The translations under genes and the position numbers were made by a program. Shown in pieces: positions 28,993 to 37,112 of a stretch of 64,000 bases of DNA (position 1 is its first letter; every line of letters begins with the position of its first letter). Location: NCBI RefSeq assembly GCF_006717075.1, contig NZ_VFQC01000001.1, positions 3,395,501-3,459,500 on the forward strand. The letters run 5' to 3'. This DNA comes from Haloactinospora alba. GTDB lineage: Bacteria; Actinomycetota; Actinomycetes; Streptosporangiales; Streptosporangiaceae. Under the pieces are notes generated by a model that worked only from the letters and a program-made list of their open reading frames with translations, did no database searches and was not told the origin of the DNA.

Positions 28993-29904
28993 TCAGCGGT
29001 AGCCGGTCGGGTCGGCGGGCTCTCCCGCCTGCTCGACCTCGGGAATGTAGCGCCAGGCGTCCGGCTGGGAGCCGTCCGCGTCGGTGAACCCGTACACCCG
29101 GGCGAGATGGCCGCTGGACAGGGTCGTCCCGGACCAGCGTCCCACCTCGGGGTCGCACGCGAGCGCGGCAACGGCCCGGCCGACGTAGACCGGCGACTCC
29201 GAGATGCAGAAGTGCGGCGCGGTCGCGTCGGTCCAGTTCTCCTCGGTGACGCCGAAGTGGTCGAGCATCGCCTCGGAGCGCAACCAGCCCGGTGTCACCG
29301 CCACGGCGGTTCCTCCCAGCGGGCGGAGCTCCTCCGCCTGGGCGAGCGCCATCCGCTGCACCGCCGTCTTGACGAGGTCGAAGAAGAAACCGGCGGAGCT
29401 GCGGTAGGCGGCGTTGTACTCGCTGGTGCCGTCGGTTATCTCCACCACCAACCCGCCGGGGGTGCGGCTCAACAGCGGCAGCGCGCTGTGGCTGGTGACG
29501 GCGTGCGTGTCGATGCCCAGCCGTAGCATGCGCAGCCCGTTGTCCAGGGACTGTTCCCACAGCGGCCGGTGGAACTCGAAAAGGTGGTCGCTGCCCCAGA
29601 CGTCGTTGACGAGGACGTCGAGCCGGCCCTGCTCGTCGTCGATCCGCTGGACCAGCGCGCGCACCTCCTCGGGCTCCAGGTGGTCGACGCGCACGGGGAT
29701 GCCGTGCCCGCCGGCCGCGCGGACGCGTTCGGCCGTCCCCTCGATGGTCTCGGGGCGCCCTACCTCGGAGGGGTTCCCGCATGTGCTGCGACCGGTGAGG
29801 TAGACGGTCGCTCCCGCACTTCCCAGCTCGACGGCGATCGCGCGTCCCGCTCCCCGGGTGGCGCCGGCCACCAGGGCGACCCTGCCGCGCAGACTGTCAC
29901 GCAT
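28993..29904 (-). CDS. Short-chain dehydrogenase family protein with Tyr-to-Phe change
   Basis: A 303-residue SDR. The NAD(P)-binding motif is VAGATRGAGRAIAVEL at the N-terminus. In the usual active-site segment the sequence is GFFFDLVKTAVQRM, so the YxxxK tyrosine is replaced by Phe (codon TTC) while the Lys remains. The protein may therefore be a binding or regulatory member, or use a different proton donor. It ends with an extension (DAWRYIPEVEQ). The ATG at 29904 has GGAAGGG upstream. Substrate unknown. It reads away from the CRISPR leader to its right. Confidence 0.8.
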   Translation of the reverse strand: MRDSLRGRVALVAGATRGAGRAIAVELGSAGATVYLTGRSTCGNPSEVGRPETIEGTAERVRAAGGHGIPVRVDHLEPEEVRALVQRIDDEQGRLDVLVNDVWGSDHLFEFHRPLWEQSLDNGLRMLRLGIDTHAVTSHSALPLLSRTPGGLVVEITDGTSEYNAAYRSSAGFFFDLVKTAVQRMALAQAEELRPLGGTAVAVTPGWLRSEAMLDHFGVTEENWTDATAPHFCISESPVYVGRAVAALACDPEVGRWSGTTLSSGHLARVYGFTDADGSQPDAWRYIPEVEQAGEPADPTGYR

Positions 29905-30053
29905 TCCCACGTTCCCTTCCTCGGGTCCTGCTTGCCGCATCCGTCCTACCGGCTCCCCCTGACATCGTGTGCCGGGTAGGCGCCCTCGCCAGTCGGTGCG
30001 GATCTGGAGATCCCGCATCTGGAGGACGTGATGCCCATGCAGGAGGGGTTCCG

Positions 30054-30193
30054 ACGTCGGATTCTCCGTGCTCCCATGGGGATGTGTGCACAACAGTGGA
30101 GCGGTATGGTCAGATCCTGACCGCATTCGCCGGAATACCGGCTATGTGGAATCTCAAAACAATAACGGCGCACATTGCTGCAGGTGGTAAAGG
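30054..30193 (+). promoter_or_regulatory. CRISPR leader 1
   Basis: The 140 bp directly before the first repeat are homologous to the flank of the inverted array at 56962-57050. Shared stretches include CAGTGGA, CGGTATGGTCAGATCCTGA and CGCATTCG. The core GGTCAG-ATC-CTGACC (30108-30122) is an inverted repeat, and GGTAT/ATACC (30103-30107 and 30135-30139) forms an outer pair. The last 50 bp are AT-rich. Position and conservation mark it as the leader, so the array is transcribed rightward. Confidence 0.8.
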
Positions 30194-31017
30194 GTGAGCC
30201 CCACGCACGTGGGGATGGACCGTCCATCTGGGCGAACGCGATTGCATCGGCCGCGTGAGCCCCACGCACGTGGGGATGGACCCGCTGGCTAGCCAGCAAG
30301 CGGGCACGCCACATAGGTGAGCCCCACGCACGTGGGGATGGACCGCGGGCGTCGGCGAGCGCGTCGTGGGCGTCGTCGTGAGCCCCACGCACGTGGGGAT
30401 GGACCGCCCCCGACGACATGACCGGGCCGGACATCGAGGTGAGCCCCACGCACGTGGGGATGGACCGCTCCTGCTCTGCGTAGTCCACACACTGACGGGG
30501 TGAGCCCCACGCACGTGGGGATGGACCGAACACTGAGCAGGAGAACTGAAATGAACGAGCGTGAGCCCCACGCACGTGGGGATGGACCCGCGTTCGGCTC
30601 ACAGTTCGGCTCAGCTACTATGTGAGCCCCACGCACGTGGGGATGGACCGGGCAGCTCGGGGACGGGGTGGTCGGTGCGCAGGGTGAGCCCCACGCACGT
30701 GGGGATGGACCGTGGGGCAGTCTCAGCGCGACCTATGCCATGAAGTGAGCCCCACGCACGTGGGGATGGACCGCAGGTCAGTTCGGCGGCGGCCAGGTGC
30801 TCGGTGGTGAGCCCCACGCACGTGGGGATGGACCTCCCGCTCCCGAGCCCTGGTTTTTTCCCCGCTGGTGAGCCCCACGCACGTGGGGATGGACCGCCTG
30901 CGCTGTTGCGGTATTGGTGAAGAGTTGTGTGAGCCCCACGCACGTGGGGATGGACCTGCCCGGAGGCACCCGTGGAAATCCCCCTCCCCGTGAGCCCCAC
31001 GCACGTGGGGATGGACC
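30194..31017 (+). CRISPR. CRISPR array 1, type I-E-like, 14 repeats
   Basis: Fourteen identical 28-nt repeats (GTGAGCCCCAC-GCAC-GTGGGGATGGACC in pieces) and 13 unique spacers, ten of 33 nt and three of 34 nt. The stem CCCCAC/GTGGGG and terminal GGACC fit Cas6e-type repeats. Repeats start at 30194, 30255, 30317, 30378, 30439, 30500, 30561, 30622, 30684, 30745, 30807, 30868, 30929 and 30990. There is no degenerate terminal repeat, unusual for a trailer end. Frames translating the repeats as SPTHVGM or PHVRGAH are artefacts. No cas gene is in the window. Confidence 0.98.
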
Positions 31018-31118
31018 GCCGCTACGCTCCCGACTGCGGGGCTCAGTGGCGGTTCGTCGGGAAACCAGCCTCGGATAGGCGCTACTTGGATACGCAAACC
31101 TGCACGCCCGGGATCCCG

Positions 31119-31832
31119 TCATAGAGCGGGCGCAGGGGACGATCCTTCCGTGCCATGCGCCGCGTCCGCGAGGTCGACCAGTTGGTCACACGCGGATGAG
31201 ACGGAAGTGTCATGGGTCGAGATCACAACGATCGCGCCGCCGTCGGCAAGTGTGCGCAGCATTGCGATGATCGTCGCCGAGTTGGTCTCATCCAGCGACG
31301 CTGAGGGCTCGTCGACGACGACGATCTGAGGGCGGTGGAGAATGAGGCGGGCGAAAGCTACACGCTGCTGCTCTCCACCGCTCAACATGTGGATCGGGTC
31401 TTGTTCCCGACCGCCGAGGCCGACCTCGTGCAGAGCATCCGAAATACGCTGACGCCGCGTGCTGCCTCGCAGGTTCTTGTTTTCCAGCGCGACTGCGAGG
31501 TTCTTTTTGATCGTCCATTGTTCGACGAGCGCGAAGTTCTGGAACATGAAGCCGAACGTGGTGCGGTACAGCTGAGCGATCGCGCGCCGGGGCAGCGAGT
31601 CGATGCGGCGGTCGTCGTAGGTGAGCCGACCGGTGGACAACGGCTCCAGCAGCCCGAGGCAATTCGCTAGAGTGGTCTTTCCTGCCCCGCTCTGACCGGT
31701 GATCGCCGTCATTGTCCCTGGGGGCAGCGAGAAGCTGAGGTCTTCCCAGAGCCAGTAGCCGTCGAAGTTCTTGCCGATGCCATCGGCGTTGAGGGGCCCG
31801 CGTGCCGAGTCGAGCGGAAGCGTTGAGGACAT
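31119..31832 (-). CDS. ABC transporter ATPase of a lactococcin-972-type bacteriocin cassette
   Basis: A 237-residue ATP-binding subunit with Walker A GQSGAGKTTLANCLGLLEPL, signature LSGGEQQRVAFARLIL, Walker B VVVDEPSASLD and the switch His in ISTHD. It resembles the MacB/LolD-type ATPases that accompany lactococcin-972-like peptides. It lies 26 nt after the stop of the large membrane protein on the same strand and is last in the three-gene cassette. Likely role: energising export of, or self-protection against, the bacteriocin. Confidence 0.88.
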   Translation of the reverse strand: MSSTLPLDSARGPLNADGIGKNFDGYWLWEDLSFSLPPGTMTAITGQSGAGKTTLANCLGLLEPLSTGRLTYDDRRIDSLPRRAIAQLYRTTFGFMFQNFALVEQWTIKKNLAVALENKNLRGSTRRQRISDALHEVGLGGREQDPIHMLSGGEQQRVAFARLILHRPQIVVVDEPSASLDETNSATIIAMLRTLADGGAIVVISTHDTSVSSACDQLVDLADAAHGTEGSSPAPAL

Positions 31833-31858
31833 GGTGCGGTTGATCTTCTTCCTCTTCC

Positions 31859-33895
31859 CTAGGAACGCTTGATGAAGTCGGCTCGGAAACGCTGGTCGTT
31901 GATCCGCAAGGCTGGGATCGATAGCAGGGCCAGCGTCAGAATCGTGGTGGCACCCGCGACGAACGGCGGGCCGAGCGAGCCGGCGCTGACAGCGGAGCTT
32001 GCCAGGACGGCGGTCGTGGCGGTGGTGAGGAATGTGGCGAAGTAGCCGGCGTAGCGCCGCCCGAATCTCGCCCCATGCAGGTGAAGGACGAAGAGCGGGC
32101 GTCTACGCCGTTCGCAGTAGATGCCGACTAGCACCCAGGTGAGAACGACGGAGGCGACCAGGCCCGCTAGCAGGACCATTACGCTCTCGGTCAGACGAAG
32201 CTTCGCCTCCGCGACTTGCTGCTCCGCGGTGTGGCCGGGCTTGTCGAGCGCGGTGACCAGCGGACCGAGGCCCAGGTCAGTGATGCGTCCCTCGAGCTCC
32301 TCGCGCGGTAGCATGAACAACTCGTTGCCTTGGCTGGCCACAGCGGCGTGGAAGTCGCCGGACGGCACCACTCCGCCGTCAGGCACCACGACGAGGATCG
32401 GATCGCTCATGGTGGTGCCTTCGAGCGCGGTTATGGACTTCCCGTGGAACACGGGAAGGGTCTGGTTAGCCGCGCTGGACACGCTCTTCACCTGAGTGTC
32501 GCGATCCAGCGCGGCACAGCTCGGAAGGTTCGCAGTGGAGCACTCCTGTGCGACCATCTCGCGCTGGAAACCGCTCCAGTCGCGAACTGCGTTCTCGATG
32601 CGTGAGCGTTCGGCGGAGAGGCTCTCGGGGATGATGACACCGACGTCGGATGCGGCCAGATCCAGCGGAGCGATGCGCTCGCCGTCGCGGTTGAGAACAT
32701 CGGCCTGCTCCAGGTAGCTGTTGCTCACGAACAGACAGGGGCTCTGTCCCGAAGACAACGGGCACCTCCTCTCCGGTGAGCTCAACAGGAGCTGCCCCGA
32801 GGAGGACACCTCGTGTGCCAGCCGCTTCCACGCCGGCAGCGACTCCTGAAACACTGCCTCGTCGGCGTCGAAGAGCTTCGTCGAGTAGATTTCTGTTTGG
32901 TCCTGCCAGAGCGCTGCGGAGGAGGCTGCGACGTTCATCCTCTCCACTTGGCCGGCAGTGCGCTCCCAGGACATTAGGACGCCGGTCAGCACGAGGGTGC
33001 CGGCCACCGCTCCAGCTAGGAGGATGAGGCCCAAGGGTCGCTTACCCGCGAACTGATCGACGAGGCTCGCGTTGGCCCCCATGACGACAAGAAGTGCCAC
33101 CCCGCTGAGCAGACAGGCGATAACCGCACACACCGCCGTGGTGCCCAGTACGAGCAGCCCCGGGGAGTGGAACGCCTGCCCACCGTCCCACAGCAGCCAG
33201 GAGCACAGCAGCCACACCGCGACCACTGCGATCAGGCTGCCGGCGATGTATGCGGCGTAGTGCACGAACTCCCGACTACCGGGATAAGGGGCGCGCCGAC
33301 CGTGCAGCATGCGGACCGCGCGCGTCTTCGTCGCTCGCGACGCCGACAGCAGCGCGGCTGTGAACAGCATGACGAAACCGCCAAGCTCCACAGTGAGGAG
33401 ATGGCGATCGTCGTTGAGCAGACCCCACGCGGCGTCCAGCCCATTCTCAGTGACCTCCAGCGAGACTCCCCGCTGCCGAAGCACCTGCGCGAATTCCTGC
33501 ACAGAAGCCGTGTCGCCATAGGTCACCCACCGGCCCATCACCGCGTCAGCTCCCGCGTCGAACTGGCTGACTCGGGTGTCCATCGTCATGCCGAAGTCCG
33601 GGTAGGTGCCCCCGCCCGTGGTGGTCTCGGGAGTGCTGCCGTTGTCGGTGAGCACGAGAATGTCGCGGCGCGTTCCCTCCGATGTTTCCGATAGCCGCAC
33701 TTGAGCCATGCCGATGCCATACCTCTCGGCGGGCTCGGCGAGGAGACGCGCCGCCTGCCCCTCCTCGGGCAGTCCGGTCACCGACAGTTCGGCCGACGCG
33801 CTCTCCGGGTAGAGCTGTTCAAGTGTCTGCGCGGCGATATAGCTATGCAGGCAGACAAGCAGCAGTTGCAGTACCACCGCAACCCTGAACAGCAT
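31859..33895 (-). CDS. Bacteriocin-associated integral membrane protein (7TM immunity type)
   Basis: A 678-residue membrane protein with an N-terminal helix, a large extracytoplasmic domain, a cluster of helices at about 175-310 (LLTVELGGFVMLFTAALLSA, then LIAVVAVWLLCSWLLW), a second external domain and three C-terminal helices from about residue 565. This is the architecture of the FtsX-like partner found with lactococcin-972-family bacteriocins. Together with the ATPase it should form a MacB-like complex for immunity or export. GAGGTG precedes the ATG. Codon use is less extreme than in the core genes. Confidence 0.85.
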   Translation of the reverse strand: MLFRVAVVLQLLLVCLHSYIAAQTLEQLYPESASAELSVTGLPEEGQAARLLAEPAERYGIGMAQVRLSETSEGTRRDILVLTDNGSTPETTTGGGTYPDFGMTMDTRVSQFDAGADAVMGRWVTYGDTASVQEFAQVLRQRGVSLEVTENGLDAAWGLLNDDRHLLTVELGGFVMLFTAALLSASRATKTRAVRMLHGRRAPYPGSREFVHYAAYIAGSLIAVVAVWLLCSWLLWDGGQAFHSPGLLVLGTTAVCAVIACLLSGVALLVVMGANASLVDQFAGKRPLGLILLAGAVAGTLVLTGVLMSWERTAGQVERMNVAASSAALWQDQTEIYSTKLFDADEAVFQESLPAWKRLAHEVSSSGQLLLSSPERRCPLSSGQSPCLFVSNSYLEQADVLNRDGERIAPLDLAASDVGVIIPESLSAERSRIENAVRDWSGFQREMVAQECSTANLPSCAALDRDTQVKSVSSAANQTLPVFHGKSITALEGTTMSDPILVVVPDGGVVPSGDFHAAVASQGNELFMLPREELEGRITDLGLGPLVTALDKPGHTAEQQVAEAKLRLTESVMVLLAGLVASVVLTWVLVGIYCERRRRPLFVLHLHGARFGRRYAGYFATFLTTATTAVLASSAVSAGSLGPPFVAGATTILTLALLSIPALRINDQRFRADFIKRS

Positions 33896-34040
33896 TCAGT
33901 GCACCTCACGAGAGTAGGAGTGGATTCTCCGCAGAGCGCTCGGCCGAACCCGCAGACATTCTGAATTCCGTGTTGCCCACCCGGTTAGGCCGGGCGAAAC
34001 AGTCACCCGGCCTAACCTAACACGCTTCGCGGCGTATCAG

Positions 34041-34352
34041 TCAAGGTTTCCGCCAGTAGGCTTGATCCGCGCAATTCTTGATCGCGTTAGCCTGGGCGTT
34101 TGACCAGCTACCCGGACTGACAGTCGGACTGCGGTCCACTACCCCATCACAGTTCTTGACTGATGAGCCGTGGGCCTCACTGCTGTGGTGGTAGTTCGAA
34201 TACACGGTTCCGCCTCCGGATCCTCCGGTCGTACCGTGTTCCCAGGTCCCACCACCTACGTAATCGGTGTCCGCAAGCGCCGCACCTGCGGGAGCAAGCG
34301 AAAACGCGATCGCACCAGCCAGAACTACCTTCCTCAGGTTTTTCTTTTTCAC
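34041..34352 (-). CDS. Lactococcin-972-family bacteriocin precursor
   Basis: A 103-residue secreted peptide. A Sec signal (about residues 1-27, MKKKNLRKVVLAGAIAF to ALAD) precedes a mature part with the family hallmarks: YVGGGTWEHG, VYSNYHHSSEAHGSSV and a C-terminal AYW. Lactococcin 972 binds lipid II and blocks septum formation in sensitive lactococci; activity of this homologue is unknown. The GTG at 34352 has GGGAG about 7 nt upstream. The gene and its AT-rich upstream region are clearly lower in GC than the core, suggesting acquisition. It is first in the cassette. Confidence 0.93.
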   Translation of the reverse strand: MKKKNLRKVVLAGAIAFSLAPAGAALADTDYVGGGTWEHGTTGGSGGGTVYSNYHHSSEAHGSSVKNCDGVVDRSPTVSPGSWSNAQANAIKNCADQAYWRKP

Positions 34353-34644
34353 TGTTTCTCCCTTTCTGCGGGGTTCGAACCAAATATGTCATGCGACTGG
34401 CAGTCCATCAAGACGGAGAAACCGTTATGGTACAGCGTTTGCTATAAAAGGTAGATCAGGTTTTGTTTTAATATAAATCATATTTGCAGGACAAATCCCT
34501 ATAGTTTGGCATGACTCTCGTTAGTCAAGGGGTAGAGGTGGCCACATGTGGCCATCCTGGGTGAGTAGACGGGCACCCTGTGCCACTATCCATGTGGTAA
34601 CTAGGAGCCAAGCTTCCGAGCCTGGCGGGGCCCTTCAGGCCGCC
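34353..34644. promoter_or_regulatory. AT-rich upstream region of the bacteriocin gene
   Basis: The stretch around 34430-34510 is the most AT-rich part of the neighbourhood (TTTTGTTTTAATATAAATCA on the plus strand), a plausible promoter and Lsr2-binding region for the minus-strand bacteriocin gene. No gene is visible. The exact -10/-35 boxes cannot be fixed by eye. Confidence 0.4.
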
Positions 34645-34672
34645 GCGAGCCCTACGCACGTGAGGATGGACC
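34645..34672 (+). repeat. Solitary degenerate CRISPR repeat
   Basis: Matches 25 of 28 positions of the array 1 repeat in the same orientation (GCGAGCCCTAC, then GTGAGGATGGACC). No second copy exists one period away on either side. A degenerate repeat is typical of the leader-distal end of an array, so this may be the old trailer of array 1, now 3.6 kb away beyond the bacteriocin cassette. Confidence 0.75.
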
Positions 34673-34770
34673 GACACCAGCGAAAGTGACGGCCACAAAC
34701 CCGGGAAGGACATCCCACCGCCACCTCCACCGGAGCCAACGCCTCCTGCCACGAAGGGCAAGTAGTGGCA

Positions 34771-35494
34771 TCTGGGTTGGCCGCCCGGCTCGCTGGGTCG
34801 GGCGGCCTGTCAGAGCAGTGGGCGCCTATCTTCGAGTGTGTAGCGCGCGAGAACTTCATCCCCGCGACCGTTTGGGATGAGGAACGCTGGGCCGTGCGTC
34901 GCGCCGAGTCCCCGCCCCGGTGGTCGTATCGTCACCCCGTTCGGCACCGCGTTCCACAACGGGGTACTGCTGCGCCTCGACACTCACGGCAACGGAACCG
35001 CCACAGGTCACTTCGGCGGCAACGTGGGCTTCATGTGGGTCCGCGAGCAACGCACCCCCACGGTTCCGTCGAGGAACGTGTGCGCCCCGAGCACGACTAC
35101 ACCGAAACCACCACCGACCTGCACCCATACGAGCCCGTGGGTGACTTCGACGCGTCCTTCACCATCGGGCTGCGGGTTCCGGGCATGAAGTCCGCTCTGT
35201 CCTACGACGGAGACGACCCCAACACGGGACCGGTTCACCGTGTATCTGATGGAACCGAATTCAGGATCGTGGGCATCCTGGCGGATCACCCCGGAATCGG
35301 CTGGCCAGTACCGAGTACGCCAACACGGACCGCAGTCACTGTTCGATGAACTCGCCGCCGCCTACACGTGGTTGCAGGAATTCGGGCAGCCAGAACACAC
35401 CAGGTTCGGTCTCACCGTCGATGCCGCCGGACAACACATATGGCTGGACCGCCCCGACAATCGAATGGCCCGAGTCGCCGAAGGAAAGCAGTGA
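34771..35494 (+). pseudogene. Decayed O-methyltransferase of the ATP-grasp RiPP type
   Basis: Pieces of one protein appear in alternating frames: LAARLAGSGGLSEQWAPIFE and ENFIPATVWDEERW (frame 1), TPFGTAFHNGVLLRLDTHG and GNVGFMWVREQRTP (frame 2), TTDLHPYEPVGDFDASF (frame 1), then WRITPESAGQYRVRQHGP and DELAAAYTWLQEFGQPEHTR (frame 2). The order and wording match methyltransferases that accompany ATP-grasp-modified peptides (isoaspartate methyltransferase-like). The SAM-binding domain between the first two pieces is missing. At least three frameshifts plus a deletion make it inactive. No precursor peptide or ATP-grasp gene is nearby. Confidence 0.75.
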
Positions 35495-35639
35495 TGGCCA
35501 AACACCGTCAGAGTTCTCAGTGGCGCGTCCGGTATGCGGCGGCCACGGCCACTTCGAGAAAAGCCAGGAGGGCGACGGCAGGACGAAGACCGTGCAAGTG
35601 ACATGTCGGGCCTGCTACGGCAAGGGAACCCAGCCGTAG
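35494..35639 (+). pseudogene. Small zinc-ribbon-like protein, probably frameshifted
   Basis: An ATG at 35494 overlaps the stop of the decayed methyltransferase (ATGA) and gives MAKHRQSSQWR. A shift to another frame then gives VCGGHGHFEKSQEGDGRTK and CRACYGKGTQP, a CxG...CxxCxGxG pattern like small DnaJ-type zinc-ribbon proteins of actinobacteria. Alternatively a GTG at 35520 starts an intact 39-residue protein. Function unknown. Confidence 0.45.
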
Positions 35640-35654
35640 CCCCGCACTAAAACG

Positions 35655-35678
35655 GCCCTCCAGTTCCGACCGGAGGGC
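35655..35678. terminator. Short hairpin between convergent units
   Basis: A 7-bp stem GCCCTCC/GGAGGGC (35655-35661 with 35672-35678) between the plus-strand remnants and the minus-strand DUF397 gene; probably a bidirectional terminator. Confidence 0.5.
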
Positions 35679-35721
35679 TGACCGTGTTCGTCCCGTGGTC
35701 GGGGGCGCCACGGGATAAAGA

Positions 35722-35913
35722 CTACAGGCGGTCGGACCGAAGCTCGCCGAGGAACGCCTTCCACTCGGTGGCGGAGAACGACAGGTGACCAGCGTCCCGG
35801 TTCTGGGTGTCGCGGACTGCGGTAACCGGCCCTTCGGCAACTTCGACGCAGTTCACGTTGTTCGCACTGTAACTGGACTTGTGGAACACCGGTTCCACGA
35901 TGTCACCCGTCAT
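35722..35913 (-). CDS. DUF397 protein
   Basis: A 63-residue DUF397 protein (FHKSSYSANNVNCVEVAEG, then VRDTQNRDAGHLSFSATEWK). In actinomycetes these are encoded beside XRE-DUF5753 regulators, and the pairs have been linked to development and antibiotic control in Streptomyces. The ATG at 35913 has AAGG about 8 nt upstream; a GTG three codons earlier is possible. The gene overlaps the end of the XRE gene by 11 nt, so translation is probably coupled. Confidence 0.92.
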   Translation of the reverse strand: MTGDIVEPVFHKSSYSANNVNCVEVAEGPVTAVRDTQNRDAGHLSFSATEWKAFLGELRSDRL

Positions 35914-36784
35914 GGTTGTCACCTTCTATATCTGTCTGGATACTCCGCAGGTAGTCAAGCGAGCGGGGCGCTGGAAGAGCGGCCGCCTGCACTCGATTGA
36001 ATACCGCAGCGTGTTCGGCCACTGCGTCCGGCTCCTCGATGAACAGACTACCGCTGGCATGCTCGTTGAAGACGATGGCGGGATCCAGCGGCCCGGGGAA
36101 TTCCATGATGACGAACGATCCCGCCAGACCAGCATGCATTCCGGCATTGAATGGCAACACTTGCAGGTCGATGTTGTGCCGCGTTGCCAGGTTCAGGAGA
36201 TGTTGAATCTGGTCTGACATGGTACGCGGATCTGCTGTGCGCCTGCGCAGTGCCGCTTCGTCGATAACGGCCCACAGGTGAGGCGGGCGCTGCCGGTGCA
36301 GGATCTGCTGACGTTCGATGCGGGCCGCTACGTGGCGTTCCACAATCTCGTCTGTATGTGCTTGCCCGCCCCGGAAGACCTCTTCGGTGTACTCGGCGGT
36401 CTGCAATAGGCCAGGTACGACCAACCCTTCGTAGGTCCGGATGGTGGATGCTTCCGCTTCGAAGTCCGGCAACGCGTTTCCTTCGAACACATCGCGGTAG
36501 CGACTCCACCACCCTCGCTGACGCGCCTCACGTGCGAGCGCGTGCAGGGCATCACGCTCGCCTTGGGCCGTGATGGCGTACAGGTCCATGACCTTGTCTA
36601 GGTCATGCGACTTGATGTAGCGCGTCTCCGCCGCCTCAAGACGGCTGAGCTTGGGGCCTGACCACCCCAGCGCTGAGGCGGCATCGGCAATTTGCGCATA
36701 TCCGGCTGCGTGGCGTGCACGCCGCAGCTCGGTGGCAAGACGCCGAAGCCGCACGGTCGGGCTATGAACTTGGCGGGTAGACAT
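35903..36784 (-). CDS. XRE-family regulator with DUF5753 (WhiJ-like)
   Basis: A 293-residue regulator. The N-terminal XRE helix-turn-helix (about residues 14-70) includes QIADAASALGWSGPKLSRLE. The DUF5753 domain follows, with the hallmark FEAEASTIRTYEGLVVPGLL and LQVLPFNAGMHAGLAGSFVI. It is the typical partner of DUF397, encoded immediately downstream. The start region faces an AT-rich intergenic stretch with direct repeats that could be its operator. A paralogue lies at 58811-59668. Confidence 0.93.
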   Translation of the reverse strand: MSTRQVHSPTVRLRRLATELRRARHAAGYAQIADAASALGWSGPKLSRLEAAETRYIKSHDLDKVMDLYAITAQGERDALHALAREARQRGWWSRYRDVFEGNALPDFEAEASTIRTYEGLVVPGLLQTAEYTEEVFRGGQAHTDEIVERHVAARIERQQILHRQRPPHLWAVIDEAALRRRTADPRTMSDQIQHLLNLATRHNIDLQVLPFNAGMHAGLAGSFVIMEFPGPLDPAIVFNEHASGSLFIEEPDAVAEHAAVFNRVQAAALPAPRSLDYLRSIQTDIEGDNHDG

Positions 36785-37112
36785 GAGGCAAGTCTAGGGA
36801 TTCTGTGATGTTGATTTCACGACTGGCTTGTTATTTTGTTGATTGCATGAAAAGCTGCTATCGCTTGCTTGCTGCACGTAGCTGTCCGGTTGCATGAAAG
36901 CTACATAATTCGGGCAAAACCGAAAGTCAACAACCAAAAACCCTAAGTAACTGCACGAGCGCTACTAGACACTAAACGTTCTTGAGACCAACTGGCCCCC
37001 TGAACGTGGTTCCGCTGCGACCTGGCACCACGCCCAGGAGGGTCACAAGAAGCCTCCGCGAGAGTGTCCGCTCTCCGGAGGTATGGCCACCGACTGAAAT
37101 GGAGTCGATGAC
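36785..37112. promoter_or_regulatory. AT-rich divergent promoter region with direct repeats
   Basis: This 328-bp region separates the XRE gene (minus) from the three-gene operon (plus) and has no gene. It is strikingly AT-rich for this genome. TTGCATGAAAAGCT (36843-36856) and TTGCATGAAAGCT (36890-36902) form a near-identical direct repeat 47 bp apart, a candidate operator for the XRE regulator. Confidence 0.5.

Noticed and set aside
30194-31017. Spacer matches to genes within this window
   Set aside because: I noticed no obvious match by eye, but a proper search could not be run, so nothing is claimed.
30289-31122. Frames translating repeated SPTHVGM or PHVRGAH units
   Set aside because: These are CRISPR repeats read as protein, not genes.
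35994-36217. Small plus-strand frames opposite the XRE gene
   Set aside because: Shadows of a well-supported regulator on the minus strand.
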